Shown here: one piece after another, positions 33,957 through 42,229 of the stretch
How positions within the stretch are numbered: position 1 is the stretch's first letter
How the letters are laid out: each line of letters opens with the position of its first letter
Source: M3007 sp046329435
GTDB taxonomy: Bacteria; Bacteroidota; Bacteroidia; Chitinophagales; Saprospiraceae
Direction of reading: 5' to 3'
DNA length: 64,000 nt
Assembly (NCBI GenBank): GCA_046329435.1
Contig: JAXLUR010000012.1
Span: 61,999-125,998 of the forward strand
The notes under the pieces: model-generated
What the model saw: the letters and a program-made list of their open reading frames with translations, nothing else
Database searches by the model: none
What the model was told of the DNA's origin: nothing
Program-made: the position numbers and the translations under genes

Positions 33957-33964
33957 TACATTTG
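33957..33964 (+). promoter_or_regulatory. -7 element of the hupSL operon
   Basis: TACATTTG matches TAnnTTTG. It begins 15 nt after the end of operator site 2, exactly the spacing found at hypB. Transcription would start near 33971, giving a leader of about 64 nt before the hupS ATG at 34035. Confidence 0.75.
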
Positions 33965-34034
33965 TCCTATCGGCGTGTAGCCGAAAAATTGTACGGAATA
34001 TAAACTTCTATCACAAATTTTATTTCACCCGTCT

Positions 34035-35016
34035 ATGGCAAATGTACTCTGGTTACAGGGGGGGGGCATGCAGTGGCAACACCATGTCTTTTCTAAATGC
34101 CGAAGAACCTACGGTTATCGAGCTCGTCACCGATTTCGGCATCAACATTTTATGGCACCCCTCCATCGGCCTTGAGATTGGCCATCAGGTCGAGGAATTG
34201 CTGAACGACATCCTGAAAGGCAAGGTTCAGATGGACATTTTCGTGTACGAAGGGTCCATTATTCAGGGTCCCAATGGTACGGGCACCATGAACTATTTCT
34301 GCGACCGACCCATGCAGGACTGGGTGCGCGAGCTGGCGGCCGTAGCCGGTTTCGTGGTTGCCATAGGTGATTGCGCCACCTGGGGCGGCATCCCGGCCGT
34401 ACCGCCCAACCCGAGCGAAAGCACGGGCCTGCAGTTCCATAAAGCTCAAAAAGGCGGATTTCTCGGCGCGCAGTTCGTTTCGAAAGGCGGTCTGCCTGTT
34501 ATCAATATTCCCGGCTGCCCGGCCCACCCCGACTGGGTGAGTCAGATTCTGGTCGCTATTGCAACCGGGCGGATCAAGGATGTGCTCGTGGACGAGTACC
34601 ACCGGCCGAAAACATTTTTCACCGATTTCGTACAAACCGGCTGCACCAATGCCATCAGTTTTGCCCAGAAGGTGGACGGCGGCTTTGGCAAGCGGGGGGG
34701 CTGCCTGTTTTATGAGGTGGGTTGCCGTGGCCCGATGACGCGCGCCAGTTGCAACCGCATCCTCTGGAACCGCCAATCGAGTAAAACGCGAGCCAACCAC
34801 CCCTGCCTGGGCTGTACGGAGCCTGGTTTTCCGCACCACGACCTGGCCAAAGGCAGCGTGTTCAAATCGCTCAAATACCTCGGTTTCCTGCCGCAGGACG
34901 TACCCACGGGCGTTTCGCGCCTGGGTTATTACACCCGTGCCGGCGTTGAAAAAGCCATGGGCGCCGTTGAGCGCGTAATGGGCGTCGATCAGGAACACTT
35001 CGAAACCTCCAAATAA
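34035..35016 (+). CDS. hupS: [NiFe]-hydrogenase small subunit, group 2a type, with a +1 frameshift in a G9 run
   Basis: The natural start is ATG 34035, reading MANVLWLQ, but nine G at 34058-34066 shift the frame; with eight G the protein reads on as GGACSGNTMSFLNAEEP and is open to 35016. Downstream all Fe-S ligand regions are present (VAIGDCATWGG, NIPGCPAHPDW, QTGCTN, CLFYEVGCRGP, ASCNRILWN, HPCLGCTEPGFP). There is no Tat signal peptide, and the sequence resembles cyanobacterial HupS and mycobacterial HucS (group 2a). It carries electrons from the NiFe site. An alternative ATG at 34042 restores the frame but replaces the conserved first beta strand. Operator and promoter lie directly upstream. 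Confidence 0.93.
34058..34066. repeat. G9 homopolymer causing the hupS frameshift
   Basis: Nine consecutive G lie in codons 8-11 of hupS. Eight would keep the conserved reading frame. The run could be a sequencing error or a slippage-prone phase-variation tract. Confidence 0.9.
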
Positions 35017-35058
35017 CTTCCCCTCCCTTTTCACAGTTCAAACACATTCGTTCTCGTT

Positions 35059-36651
35059 ATGTCAACGGTAAAAGAACTCAATATATCTCCGGTTGGCCGT
35101 GTAGAAGGCGACCTCGACGTGAAGGTTTATATGGAAAACGGGGTTGTCACCCGCGCCCATACGCAAGCCGCCATGTTCCGGGGTTTTGAAAAGATTATGC
35201 AAGGCAAAGACCCGCAGTCCGGCCTGATCGTCACGCCGCGGATTTGTGGTATTTGCGGCGGGTCGCACCTGTATTGCGCCTCTTCGGCGCTGGATACGGC
35301 CTGGAAAACCAAACTTTCGCCCAACGCCCTGCTGTTGCGCGCCATTGGCCAGGCCACAGAGACGATTCAATCCATTCCGCGCTGGTTTTACGCCATTTTC
35401 GCCACCGATATGGCCAATAAAAAATTTGCCAACAAGCCGCTGTACGCCGAGGTGGTCAAACGTTTTGCCGCTTATGTCGGCACGTCTTTCCAGAAAGGCG
35501 TCAGCGCCTCAGGGCGTCCGGTGGAAGTGTACGCGCTTTTCGGCGGCCAATGGCCCCACTCCTCCTACATGGTGCCCGGCGGCGTCATGTGCGCCCCGAC
35601 CCTGAAAGACATCACGCGTTCGCACGCCATCATGAACCTGTTCCGCAACGACTGGCTGGAATCCATGTGGCTCGGTTGCTCCATCGAGCGCTACCTCCAG
35701 ATCAAATCCTGGGACGACCTGATGGCCTGGGTGGAAGAAAACGAAAGCCAGCGCAACAGCGACCTCGGCCTTTTCATCCGCGCCAGCCTCGAGTTCGGGC
35801 TCGACAAATTCGGCCAGGGCGTGGGCAAATACCTGGCTTACGGCACCTATCTGCACAAGGATTTGTACAATAACCCGACCGTGGAAGGCCGCAATCAGGC
35901 GCTCATTAGCTCCTCGGGGTTCTTCGACGGAAAAGACTACCATACCTTCGATCATCTCAAGATCAAAGAACACGTCAAGCATTCGTGGTACGCCGATGTG
36001 CCGGCAGCGCATCCCTGGCAGGAACCCATGCCGACGCCGATGCCTTCCCAGAACCTGGAACACACTGATTTCGGCGGAAAATACAGCTGGGCCAAAGCCC
36101 CGCGCTACGACGGCTATGCCGCGGAAGCCGGCCCGCTTTCCCGGGTAATTATGAACGCCAACCCGAACAACCTCGATCACCAGATCAAGGACCCCCTGTT
36201 TGGCGATATCATGAAACGCATGGGCCCGAGCGTGTTTACGCGTACCCTTGCCCGGGTGCACGAAGCGCCCCGCCTTTACGAATACATCAACCAGTGGCTG
36301 TCGCAGATCGACCTGGATGGCGAATTTTACATCAAACCCGAAGAACGCGACGGCATTGGCTTCGGCGCCACCGAAGCAGCCCGCGGCTCGCTGGCACACT
36401 GGATCGAGATCAAGGACGGTGTCATTAAAAACTATCAGGTAATGGCGCCGACGACCTGGAACGTGGGTCCTAACGACGAACAAAACAACCCGGGCCCGAT
36501 CGAAGCCGCACTCGAAGGCACAGAAATAGAAGATCCGCACGATCCGGTGGAAGTGGGCATGGTCGCCCGCTCTTTCGACTCCTGCCTCGTTTGCACTGTC
36601 CATGCCCATGATGCCAAATCGGGTCAGGAATTGGCCAAGTTCAAACTATAG
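35059..36651 (+). CDS. hupL: [NiFe]-hydrogenase large subunit, group 2a type
   Basis: A 530 aa catalytic subunit. The N-terminal nickel ligands are Cys63 and Cys66 in PRICGICGGSH, and the C-terminal ligands Cys509 and Cys512 in DSCLVCTVH. The usual Pro of the DPCxxC motif is replaced by Ser508. A 15-residue tail after His515 (AHDAKSGQELAKFKL) should be removed by the maturation protease encoded downstream. The N terminus ISPVGRVEGDLDVKV fits group 2a HupL/HucL. These soluble or peripherally attached uptake hydrogenases oxidise H2, in some organisms at atmospheric levels. It lies 42 bp after hupS. A terminator-like hairpin follows the stop. Confidence 0.96.
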   Translation: MSTVKELNISPVGRVEGDLDVKVYMENGVVTRAHTQAAMFRGFEKIMQGKDPQSGLIVTPRICGICGGSHLYCASSALDTAWKTKLSPNALLLRAIGQATETIQSIPRWFYAIFATDMANKKFANKPLYAEVVKRFAAYVGTSFQKGVSASGRPVEVYALFGGQWPHSSYMVPGGVMCAPTLKDITRSHAIMNLFRNDWLESMWLGCSIERYLQIKSWDDLMAWVEENESQRNSDLGLFIRASLEFGLDKFGQGVGKYLAYGTYLHKDLYNNPTVEGRNQALISSSGFFDGKDYHTFDHLKIKEHVKHSWYADVPAAHPWQEPMPTPMPSQNLEHTDFGGKYSWAKAPRYDGYAAEAGPLSRVIMNANPNNLDHQIKDPLFGDIMKRMGPSVFTRTLARVHEAPRLYEYINQWLSQIDLDGEFYIKPEERDGIGFGATEAARGSLAHWIEIKDGVIKNYQVMAPTTWNVGPNDEQNNPGPIEAALEGTEIEDPHDPVEVGMVARSFDSCLVCTVHAHDAKSGQELAKFKL

Positions 36652-36674
36652 TTGTATTGAACAACCTGTTTTGT

Positions 36675-36708
36675 CGGGGCGGCCATAAGGCCGCCCCGGC
36701 TTTATTTT
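36675..36708 (+). terminator. Hairpin with U-rich tail between hupL and the protease gene
   Basis: CGGGGCGGCC (36675-36684) pairs perfectly with GGCCGCCCCG (36689-36698) around ATAA, followed by GCTTTATTTTAT. It looks like an intrinsic terminator inside the operon, and would reduce read-through so that structural subunits exceed maturation proteins. Confidence 0.8.
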
Positions 36709-36717
36709 ATCTGTGGG

Positions 36718-37209
36718 ATGCATAAAAAAACTGCTGTTCTGGGATTTGGCAACCCCGTTCGTAGCGACGACGGCGTAGGCTGTTTCGTCATCGACCAACT
36801 CCGGCAAACATTTCAACCTTTGCCCGATTGGCTTACCCTGCTGGATATGGGGACTTCCGCCTTTGAAATGTTGTTCCAACTGCAAGGGCATGAGCGTATT
36901 TTGCTCGTCGATGCCGTGATCAACAGTGGCGAGCCTGACGGTACCCTGTTCCAGTTGCCGGCGCAGGAGGCCATGAGCGCGGTGCAAGACGATCCCCTGG
37001 TTTTCCTGCACAGCCTGAAATGGGACCAGGCGCTTTCTTATGCGCAAAAGATTATGGGGCCGTCCTTCCCCGACGACCTCACGGTGTTTCTCATAGCGGT
37101 CAGCGACCTGCGGCTGGAAGTTTCCTTGAGCGAACCCGTGCGGGAAGCCGGTCTGCGGGTTTGCCAATTGCTGGAATCGGCCCTGGTATCAACTCCCGAA
37201 ACGGTATGA
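36718..37209 (+). CDS. Hydrogenase maturation endopeptidase (HupW/HycI family)
   Basis: A 163 aa nickel-dependent protease. The N terminus LGFGNPVRSDDGVG is the family signature, with Asp residues binding the metal, and ILLVDAVINSGEPDGT carries the next conserved Asp. The expected His ligand is probably in VFLHSLKWDQAL. It should cleave the C-terminal tail of HupL after His515 once nickel is loaded. Its stop overlaps the next ATG (ATGA), indicating translational coupling with the 104 aa unknown. Confidence 0.92.
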   Translation: MHKKTAVLGFGNPVRSDDGVGCFVIDQLRQTFQPLPDWLTLLDMGTSAFEMLFQLQGHERILLVDAVINSGEPDGTLFQLPAQEAMSAVQDDPLVFLHSLKWDQALSYAQKIMGPSFPDDLTVFLIAVSDLRLEVSLSEPVREAGLRVCQLLESALVSTPETV

Positions 37210-37520
37210 GCAGCGTCCGCCTGCAAAACCGGCACCTGCTGATCGCTGCTGCCATCGCCGCCGATGCCTTTGGCGAAAGCATACAGGTCCAGGTCGTGTA
37301 TTATCCGCAACAACAAACCTTGTTGCTCGCACCGCTCGACGATACCACTTTTGCCAGCCTTCATCAGACGGCTGTTCAAATGTTGAAAACGCGTAACTTG
37401 CAGGGCGACAAGAGCTTGTCACTCGAAGAAATCCTGATCGACTACGAACTCGACGACCGTGACCGTGACTTGCCCTTTCTTTACGCCAACGGCATGCAAC
37501 TGCTACATGTTACCATTTGA
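37206..37520 (+). CDS. 104 aa unknown protein coupled to the maturation protease
   Basis: A 104 aa soluble protein that I do not recognise. It begins MSSVRLQNRHLLIAAAIAAD, continues with a strand pair (SIQVQVVYYPQQQTLLLAPL), and has an acidic middle (LSLEEILIDYELDDRDRDL). No cysteines or obvious metal sites. The ATG at 37206 overlaps the protease stop, and the position between the protease and the 99 aa protein suggests a role in hydrogenase assembly or regulation. This is inference from operon position. Confidence 0.75.
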   Translation: MSSVRLQNRHLLIAAAIAADAFGESIQVQVVYYPQQQTLLLAPLDDTTFASLHQTAVQMLKTRNLQGDKSLSLEEILIDYELDDRDRDLPFLYANGMQLLHVTI

Positions 37521-37550
37521 CGACCAGAAATCATCCGAGGCGGAATTGTT

Positions 37551-37850
37551 ATGCACGACTTCTCCGAACATTTGGGCACGCCGGCCGATCTCCGGTTTTT
37601 GCAACACGATGCCTGGCTGACGGAGTCCGCCGTCAGTTCCAGGATTTGCAAACGCGCCGGCCGCTGGCATCTTTGGCTGGTTTTTGCCGACACCCGCAAT
37701 CCCTTGTGTCTCCTGGTCAGATACATCGATCATTACCCCAGTCGAACGAAAGCAGAAGTTTGCAGCAATTATTTTCTCAAATCAGCGCGACGCGACGAAC
37801 GCGGCCATTTTACCCTTGAAATAGATGCTTTCCATATTTGCAACAACTGA
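37551..37850 (+). CDS. 99 aa protein of an undescribed family, hydrogenase-island paralogue B
   Basis: A 99 aa protein aligned by eye with the 118 aa protein at 32803: QHDAWLTESAV, RAGRWHLWLVFAD, LLVRYIDHYPSRTKAEV and the ending FTLEIDAFHI correspond to segments in the same order there. Basic and aromatic residues dominate. It starts 30 bp after the 104 aa gene, and its end overlaps the TPR gene start by 26 bp. Function unknown. The presence of two members, one next to the TetR regulators and one in the structural operon, points to a hydrogenase-specific accessory role. Confidence 0.72.
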   Translation: MHDFSEHLGTPADLRFLQHDAWLTESAVSSRICKRAGRWHLWLVFADTRNPLCLLVRYIDHYPSRTKAEVCSNYFLKSARRDERGHFTLEIDAFHICNN

Positions 37851-39363
37851 ACATTTGGACGCCGTCCGTCAATACATAGCCGGAGAAGAACGACTCGATG
37901 AACTGGTAAATGTTTATGATTTGCTGGAACACAAACCCGGGTTCAGTGCCATGCATCTGATCGTGCGGCAACGCCAGGGCATTGTGCTGCCCATCGACTG
38001 GCAGAATGCGCTCCCGCCGTTTTTGCTGCCCGAAGAAATTCCGTTCGAACGCGATACCCTGCTGGGCATAATTTTTTCCCGCCTGGGCAACGACGAAAAA
38101 GCGCGCCACTATCTCGCAGCGAAATACCCCGCGCTGCTGTACGAACTGAATATTATCAGTCGGCTTTGCAATGGCCGGACCGTCAGTCCTTCCGAACTGC
38201 ATTCCGATTTCCGCCCTTTTGAAGAGTATCGTTTTTGCCATAATTCGGCTATCCTTTATCACTATGCAGCCAACGATTCCGATTTTGATCCCAACAAAAC
38301 CCGCTACTTCTATGAAGAGGCCATCCAGGCTGCGCCCAATGACGAGTACGGTGCTTTCAGCACCAAAAATTTTGCAACCTTCCTGACTGATTTTGGCGAA
38401 CTCGACGAAGCAGAGCGTTTGCTGCAGCTGAGTTTGCCCACAGTCCTGTCCGACGAAGGCGCCCATGAATTGAAAGCCGCGCTTTGTCAGGTGTGGCTGA
38501 AAAAACTGACCGTGCCGTACGACCGCAATCTGCTGGAGCGCCTGAAAGCGACTTTGTGGGAGGTGCTGCAACACTACTCTCGCCAGCAAAGAAAGCCGGA
38601 GGAAGCCTTGACACTGGTCGATGCAGCCCAGATTGCGCATTATTCCGACAGCTTTGCGGAAGCGCTGGGGTACATCAACAGGGCGATCGAAATTTTCAGG
38701 CAGGAAGAGATGCCCGAGTTGCTGGCCCAGGCTCACCACCGCAGGGCAATGCTGTTGTACAGCTGGGCCAAAACGGGTCAGCCGCAATTTTTCAAAGGCG
38801 CGCTCGACAGTTTCAAGGAAGCAGCCAAAGTGTTTACCCGGGAAGAAGCGCCCGATGTGTTTGCCGACATTCAACAGTATCTCGGGATTATTTACGCGGA
38901 AATGCCCGACGAAACACTGAAACAAAGCATGTGGGCTGCCATTTCCTCTTCGGCGTTTCAGGATGCCCTGTCTTTTTACAACAAGAAGGATTTTCCTTTC
39001 GACTACGCCCGCGTATGCAACCACTACGGCAACGCGCTGACCAAATACCCGCCCGCCGTTCACTCCGACAACATCGAAAAAGCACTGTTTTATTACAATG
39101 AAGCCCTCGACGTCCGCCGGGCCGATTTGCTGCCGGTCGAACGGGCCGTCACGCTGCTGAACTACGTGGAAGCCTGCTGGCACCTGAATCTGGAAGGCCG
39201 GTCGTCGAACCGCCCGCTTTACAACGACATGCTGGCCAAGGCTGAAGAAGCGCGGACGCTCACCGACGACCCGAATATCCGCGAGGAAGCAACGGCCCAG
39301 CTGCGGCGTTTGAGCGAACTGGGCGCCACCCTGGCCAGGGAAGAAGCAGAATCTATTTCATAA
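37825..39363 (+). CDS. Tetratricopeptide-repeat protein of the hydrogenase operon
   Basis: A 512 aa protein without signal peptide. From about residue 130 it contains helical repeats of TPR type (KTRYFYEEAIQAAPNDEYGAF, FGELDEAERLLQLSL, FAEALGYINRAIEIF, FFKGALDSFKEAAKVF, NIEKALFYYNEALDVR). The N-terminal ~110 residues (LSIFATTEHLDAVRQYIAGEERLDEL) are unlike TPR and may be a specific binding domain. TPR and NHL-repeat proteins are recalled as neighbours of group 2a hydrogenases in mycobacteria, so a scaffold or assembly role is plausible. It overlaps the preceding gene by 26 bp and hypA follows after 3 bp. Confidence 0.88.
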   Translation: MLSIFATTEHLDAVRQYIAGEERLDELVNVYDLLEHKPGFSAMHLIVRQRQGIVLPIDWQNALPPFLLPEEIPFERDTLLGIIFSRLGNDEKARHYLAAKYPALLYELNIISRLCNGRTVSPSELHSDFRPFEEYRFCHNSAILYHYAANDSDFDPNKTRYFYEEAIQAAPNDEYGAFSTKNFATFLTDFGELDEAERLLQLSLPTVLSDEGAHELKAALCQVWLKKLTVPYDRNLLERLKATLWEVLQHYSRQQRKPEEALTLVDAAQIAHYSDSFAEALGYINRAIEIFRQEEMPELLAQAHHRRAMLLYSWAKTGQPQFFKGALDSFKEAAKVFTREEAPDVFADIQQYLGIIYAEMPDETLKQSMWAAISSSAFQDALSFYNKKDFPFDYARVCNHYGNALTKYPPAVHSDNIEKALFYYNEALDVRRADLLPVERAVTLLNYVEACWHLNLEGRSSNRPLYNDMLAKAEEARTLTDDPNIREEATAQLRRLSELGATLAREEAESIS

Positions 39364-39366
39364 GCC

Positions 39367-39714
39367 ATGCATGAAGTGTCTCTTGCCCGCACCATTTTTC
39401 GCACCCTCGAAGAACAATTCGATGGGGCAGAGTTGTCGCGCCTAAGCCTGATCGAGTTGAAAATAGGTCCCCTGGCCAATGTCGAGCCGCTTTTACTCGA
39501 ACAGGCATTTCAGGCTGTCGTACAGGAAGAGGCTGTTCGGTATCGGAATACGGCGCTGAAAATCAATCTGGTGCCCATCCTGATCCAATGCCCCGAATGC
39601 GGCAGTATTACCGAGGTTAAACAGTACAAATTTGTATGCTCGTGCGGGCTGCCTTGCGCCAACGTAGTACAGGGCAACGAATTGCTGATCGAACGGGTAG
39701 CGTTCGACGATTGA
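39367..39714 (+). CDS. hypA: Hydrogenase nickel incorporation protein HypA
   Basis: A 115 aa metallochaperone. The N-terminal nickel-binding MHE motif (MHEVSLARTIF) and a zinc site with CPECG and CSCGLPCANVVQG are present. The second pair has the unusual CSCGLPC spacing. HypA passes nickel with HypB to the hydrogenase large subunit. It is the last gene of the rightward operon, separated from the other hyp genes, which are on the opposite strand. Confidence 0.93.
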   Translation: MHEVSLARTIFRTLEEQFDGAELSRLSLIELKIGPLANVEPLLLEQAFQAVVQEEAVRYRNTALKINLVPILIQCPECGSITEVKQYKFVCSCGLPCANVVQGNELLIERVAFDD

Positions 39715-39730
39715 GCGGGCAGTTGCAGGC

Positions 39731-40294
39731 TTATTGCTGTTTCCGGCGTTCGTCCAGGTAGTTGCGAAGCCGGGCGGCGCTTTCGTAATCTTCCTTTTCC
39801 ACCACTTTTTTCAAGAGTTCCTCCAGTTCGGGAATGGAATATTCCGCCAGCGAACTCTTGCGCTGGCGCCCCAGCAACGAGGCTGCCCAAACGCCAGCCT
39901 CCTCGATCAGGTAATCGTACGTGAAGATGGGCGCATCACTACGAACAGCCAGCGCAATGGCATCGGAAGTGCGGGCATCCACTTCGACCAAATCGCCGGA
40001 AACGGTCTGCAACAGCATTCTGGCATAAAAAACGCCGTCTTTTAACTGGTAAATAAATACCTCGACCAGCACAGAGCGTAAGGCGTCCAGCGTGTTTTTA
40101 AACAAGTCGTGGGTAAGCGGACGAAGCGGCTGCATTTTTTCGAGGGCGATAGCAATGGCCTGGGCCTCGGAAGCGCCGATGATCACGGGAATTCGCCTTT
40201 GCTGGACGAGGTCTTCCAGGATCAGGGCGAAATTGCCCGGTTGAGATTCGCTGTTGGACAGCGCGACGATCGCCAGTTCGACTTTTTCCGGCAT
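39731..40294 (-). CDS. DUF151 (bifunctional nuclease) domain protein with UVR motif
   Basis: A 187 aa protein. Residues ~5-135 form the DUF151/BFN domain (PVIIGASEAQAIAIALEK, RPLTHDLFKNTLDAL, VDARTSDAIALAVRSDAPIF), and the C terminus has a UvrB/UvrC-like motif (IPELEELLKKVVEKEDYESAARLRN). Plant homologues were reported to have nuclease activity; bacterial roles are unclear. It converges on hypA with 16 bp between stops and is 146 bp from the nickel transporter, so it is probably independent of the hydrogenase operons. The start at 40294 (MPEKVELAIVAL) fits the family. Confidence 0.88.
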   Translation of the reverse strand: MPEKVELAIVALSNSESQPGNFALILEDLVQQRRIPVIIGASEAQAIAIALEKMQPLRPLTHDLFKNTLDALRSVLVEVFIYQLKDGVFYARMLLQTVSGDLVEVDARTSDAIALAVRSDAPIFTYDYLIEEAGVWAASLLGRQRKSSLAEYSIPELEELLKKVVEKEDYESAARLRNYLDERRKQQ

Positions 40295-40440
40295 GAGTTG
40301 TTTTTTTGAAACGAATGGGTTGGCATACGGGGTATCTCCGAACAAGCTTCTCCGTATTGGAGCATCGTGAAAACCGATTGTAAAGATACCAGTATCGCGC
40401 CATGGACACAGGCCGCGGCAGCCTGTTAAATGTCATTCTT

Positions 40441-41070
40441 TCACATCAGGTTGATCCAGATCACCTTCATGCCAAAACCCATACACAGTACGGAGGACAA
40501 CAGCGTCAGTCCCATGCGAAGCGGCTTCAATTGTTGTATTTTTTTGGAAAATGGCAGACTGAACACCCCTGAAGCGACCAACATACCCGCGATGGACCCC
40601 AGACCGAAGATGAACAGATAAACAATGCCTTCCCAACTGCTTCTCAACTGGGTCATCACCAGCAGTACCAGAGTGCCGCTACCTGCCAGTCCGTGCACCA
40701 GCCCAACCCCGTAAGCCAGTCCGTGTCCGTCGGGCTCGTCGTGCGGATGGTGGTGATCGTGTGCGTGCGCGTTGTGCCGCCAGCCTTTCCACAAACGGTG
40801 CCCCCCGAGCACCACGAGCATTAGTCCCACACAGGCTTCGAAATAGCCGAAGGTGCGTTGCGTAATTGCCACGCGTACCACGATCATCAGAATGCCGACA
40901 ATCATAATCGTCGAGGTATGCCCAAGGCCCCAGAAAATACCGTCCTTGACCGAAGCCCAAACGCTTTTTCTCCGGGTGACAATATTGCTGACAGCGAGCA
41001 AATGATCTACCTCGAAGGCGTGCGTAAATCCGACGATGGTAGCGAGCAGCAAGGGAAACAAAGTGGACAT
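40441..41070 (-). CDS. Nickel/cobalt transporter-like membrane protein (UreH/NiCoT type)
   Basis: A 209 aa protein with about six membrane segments. The motif GFTHAFEVDHLLAVSNIV corresponds to the HxxxxDH nickel-binding signature of NiCoT/UreH-type carriers, and a His/Asp-rich cytoplasmic loop (HNAHAHDHHHPHDEPDGHG) should collect metal. GLVHGLAGSGTLVLLV is a second typical motif. It starts 2 bp after the NHL gene stop and is the last gene of the hypB-led operon, so its task is very likely to supply Ni to the hydrogenase. Confidence 0.9.
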   Translation of the reverse strand: MSTLFPLLLATIVGFTHAFEVDHLLAVSNIVTRRKSVWASVKDGIFWGLGHTSTIMIVGILMIVVRVAITQRTFGYFEACVGLMLVVLGGHRLWKGWRHNAHAHDHHHPHDEPDGHGLAYGVGLVHGLAGSGTLVLLVMTQLRSSWEGIVYLFIFGLGSIAGMLVASGVFSLPFSKKIQQLKPLRMGLTLLSSVLCMGFGMKVIWINLM

Positions 41071-41072
41071 AA

Positions 41073-42212
41073 TCAGAGGGAATAAAAGATGATGCGGTGG
41101 TTGCCGGTATCGGCGACGACAAGGCGCCCGCCTTCCACACAAATGGAAAAAGGCCAGTACAGTGTTTTTTCGGTACCGAACACGGTATCGGCGTTTTCGC
41201 TTCCGGTGCAAAAATCCGGCTTGCCCCAAAGTCCGGTTGCGGGGGTGTTGTGCCCCATCGGCAGGGAGGGGAAATGCAAAATTCTGCTGTTGCCTGTATC
41301 GGCCACCAGCAATCCGTCGCGGTTGAAACAGGCGTCGTAACACCAACTCAGCGTGTTGGCTTGCGGAAACAGTCCGAACTGGTTTTGTCCGTTGCTGTCG
41401 AGATCGGGTTGGCCGACGATGCCATCCGGGGTCTCCGAAAGCGCTCCACGCCAGTGTTTCCAGAGCAAAACGCGGTAGTACTGGGTGTCTGCTATCGCCA
41501 TTTCGCCACGAGGGCCGATCCTGACCGAATATGGCCAGATGGCATTGCGGGAGTCGTAATCACGGGAATTGAAATCCGGCTGGCCGGTCACCGCTGTTGC
41601 AGGAGTAAAAGAACGGGTCGGAATTTTTTCGAAAAACAACACGCGCCGGTTGCCGGTATCGGCAATCCACAGGCTTTCGCCGTCGCTACAAACCCCGTAA
41701 GGCCAGTACAGCGACCGGGCTTCGGGGGTGGCCCCTACCCCTTCGATGTTGGGCAAATTAGTATGCATATCCGGCTGGCCCAGCACAACGTCGGCCGGCT
41801 GGCCCGATGAAAGGGGCATTTGGCTCCAGATCAGCACCCGGTGGTTCCAGGCATCAGCTACAATCAGCCGGCGGCCGTCGGTCCACAAGCCGGAGGGGTA
41901 TTGCAGGGTATCGGCCGACACATCTCCACCGGCATTGCGGCCGGTTCCGTCGGCGTCGCCCTGGCCGAGTACTACGTCCGGCTCCTGAAATGTGCCTTCC
42001 GGGATTTGCCGCCAAACAAAGACGCGGTTTCGGCCCGTATCGGAGACCAGCAGCTGACCATTTTTTATAAAAACGCCCCTCGGGGCGAGAAAGGGGGTAC
42101 CCTCCGGTCCGCGAAAACCCTGTCCACCCAGATCGGTCGAATATCCGCCGGCGAATTCCGGCGACCCCGGGTGCGCTTTTTTTAGCGTAATGTTTAAAAT
42201 GCTGTTATCCAC
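41073..42212 (-). CDS. NHL-repeat beta-propeller protein of the hydrogenase operon
   Basis: A 379 aa protein without signal peptide. Six repeats are recognisable, each with a core like LLVSDTGRNRVFVW, LIVADAWNHRVLIW, LWIADTGNRRVLFF, MAIADTQYYRVLLW, LLVADTGNSRILHF and LVVADTGNHRIIFY, and VVLGQPD/VGQPD linkers. It should form a six-bladed propeller. NHL proteins are recalled with group 2a hydrogenases of mycobacteria, where the role is unproven. It lies between hypE (17 bp upstream) and the nickel transporter. Confidence 0.9.
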   Translation of the reverse strand: MDNSILNITLKKAHPGSPEFAGGYSTDLGGQGFRGPEGTPFLAPRGVFIKNGQLLVSDTGRNRVFVWRQIPEGTFQEPDVVLGQGDADGTGRNAGGDVSADTLQYPSGLWTDGRRLIVADAWNHRVLIWSQMPLSSGQPADVVLGQPDMHTNLPNIEGVGATPEARSLYWPYGVCSDGESLWIADTGNRRVLFFEKIPTRSFTPATAVTGQPDFNSRDYDSRNAIWPYSVRIGPRGEMAIADTQYYRVLLWKHWRGALSETPDGIVGQPDLDSNGQNQFGLFPQANTLSWCYDACFNRDGLLVADTGNSRILHFPSLPMGHNTPATGLWGKPDFCTGSENADTVFGTEKTLYWPFSICVEGGRLVVADTGNHRIIFYSL

Positions 42213-42229
42213 GGTATAATTTCAGGTCA

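Noticed and set aside
34042..34060. Downstream ATG at 34042 as the true hupS start
   Set aside because: It gives MYSGYR in place of the conserved MANVLWLQ strand, which is encoded just upstream in another frame, so a frameshift in the G run explains the data better.
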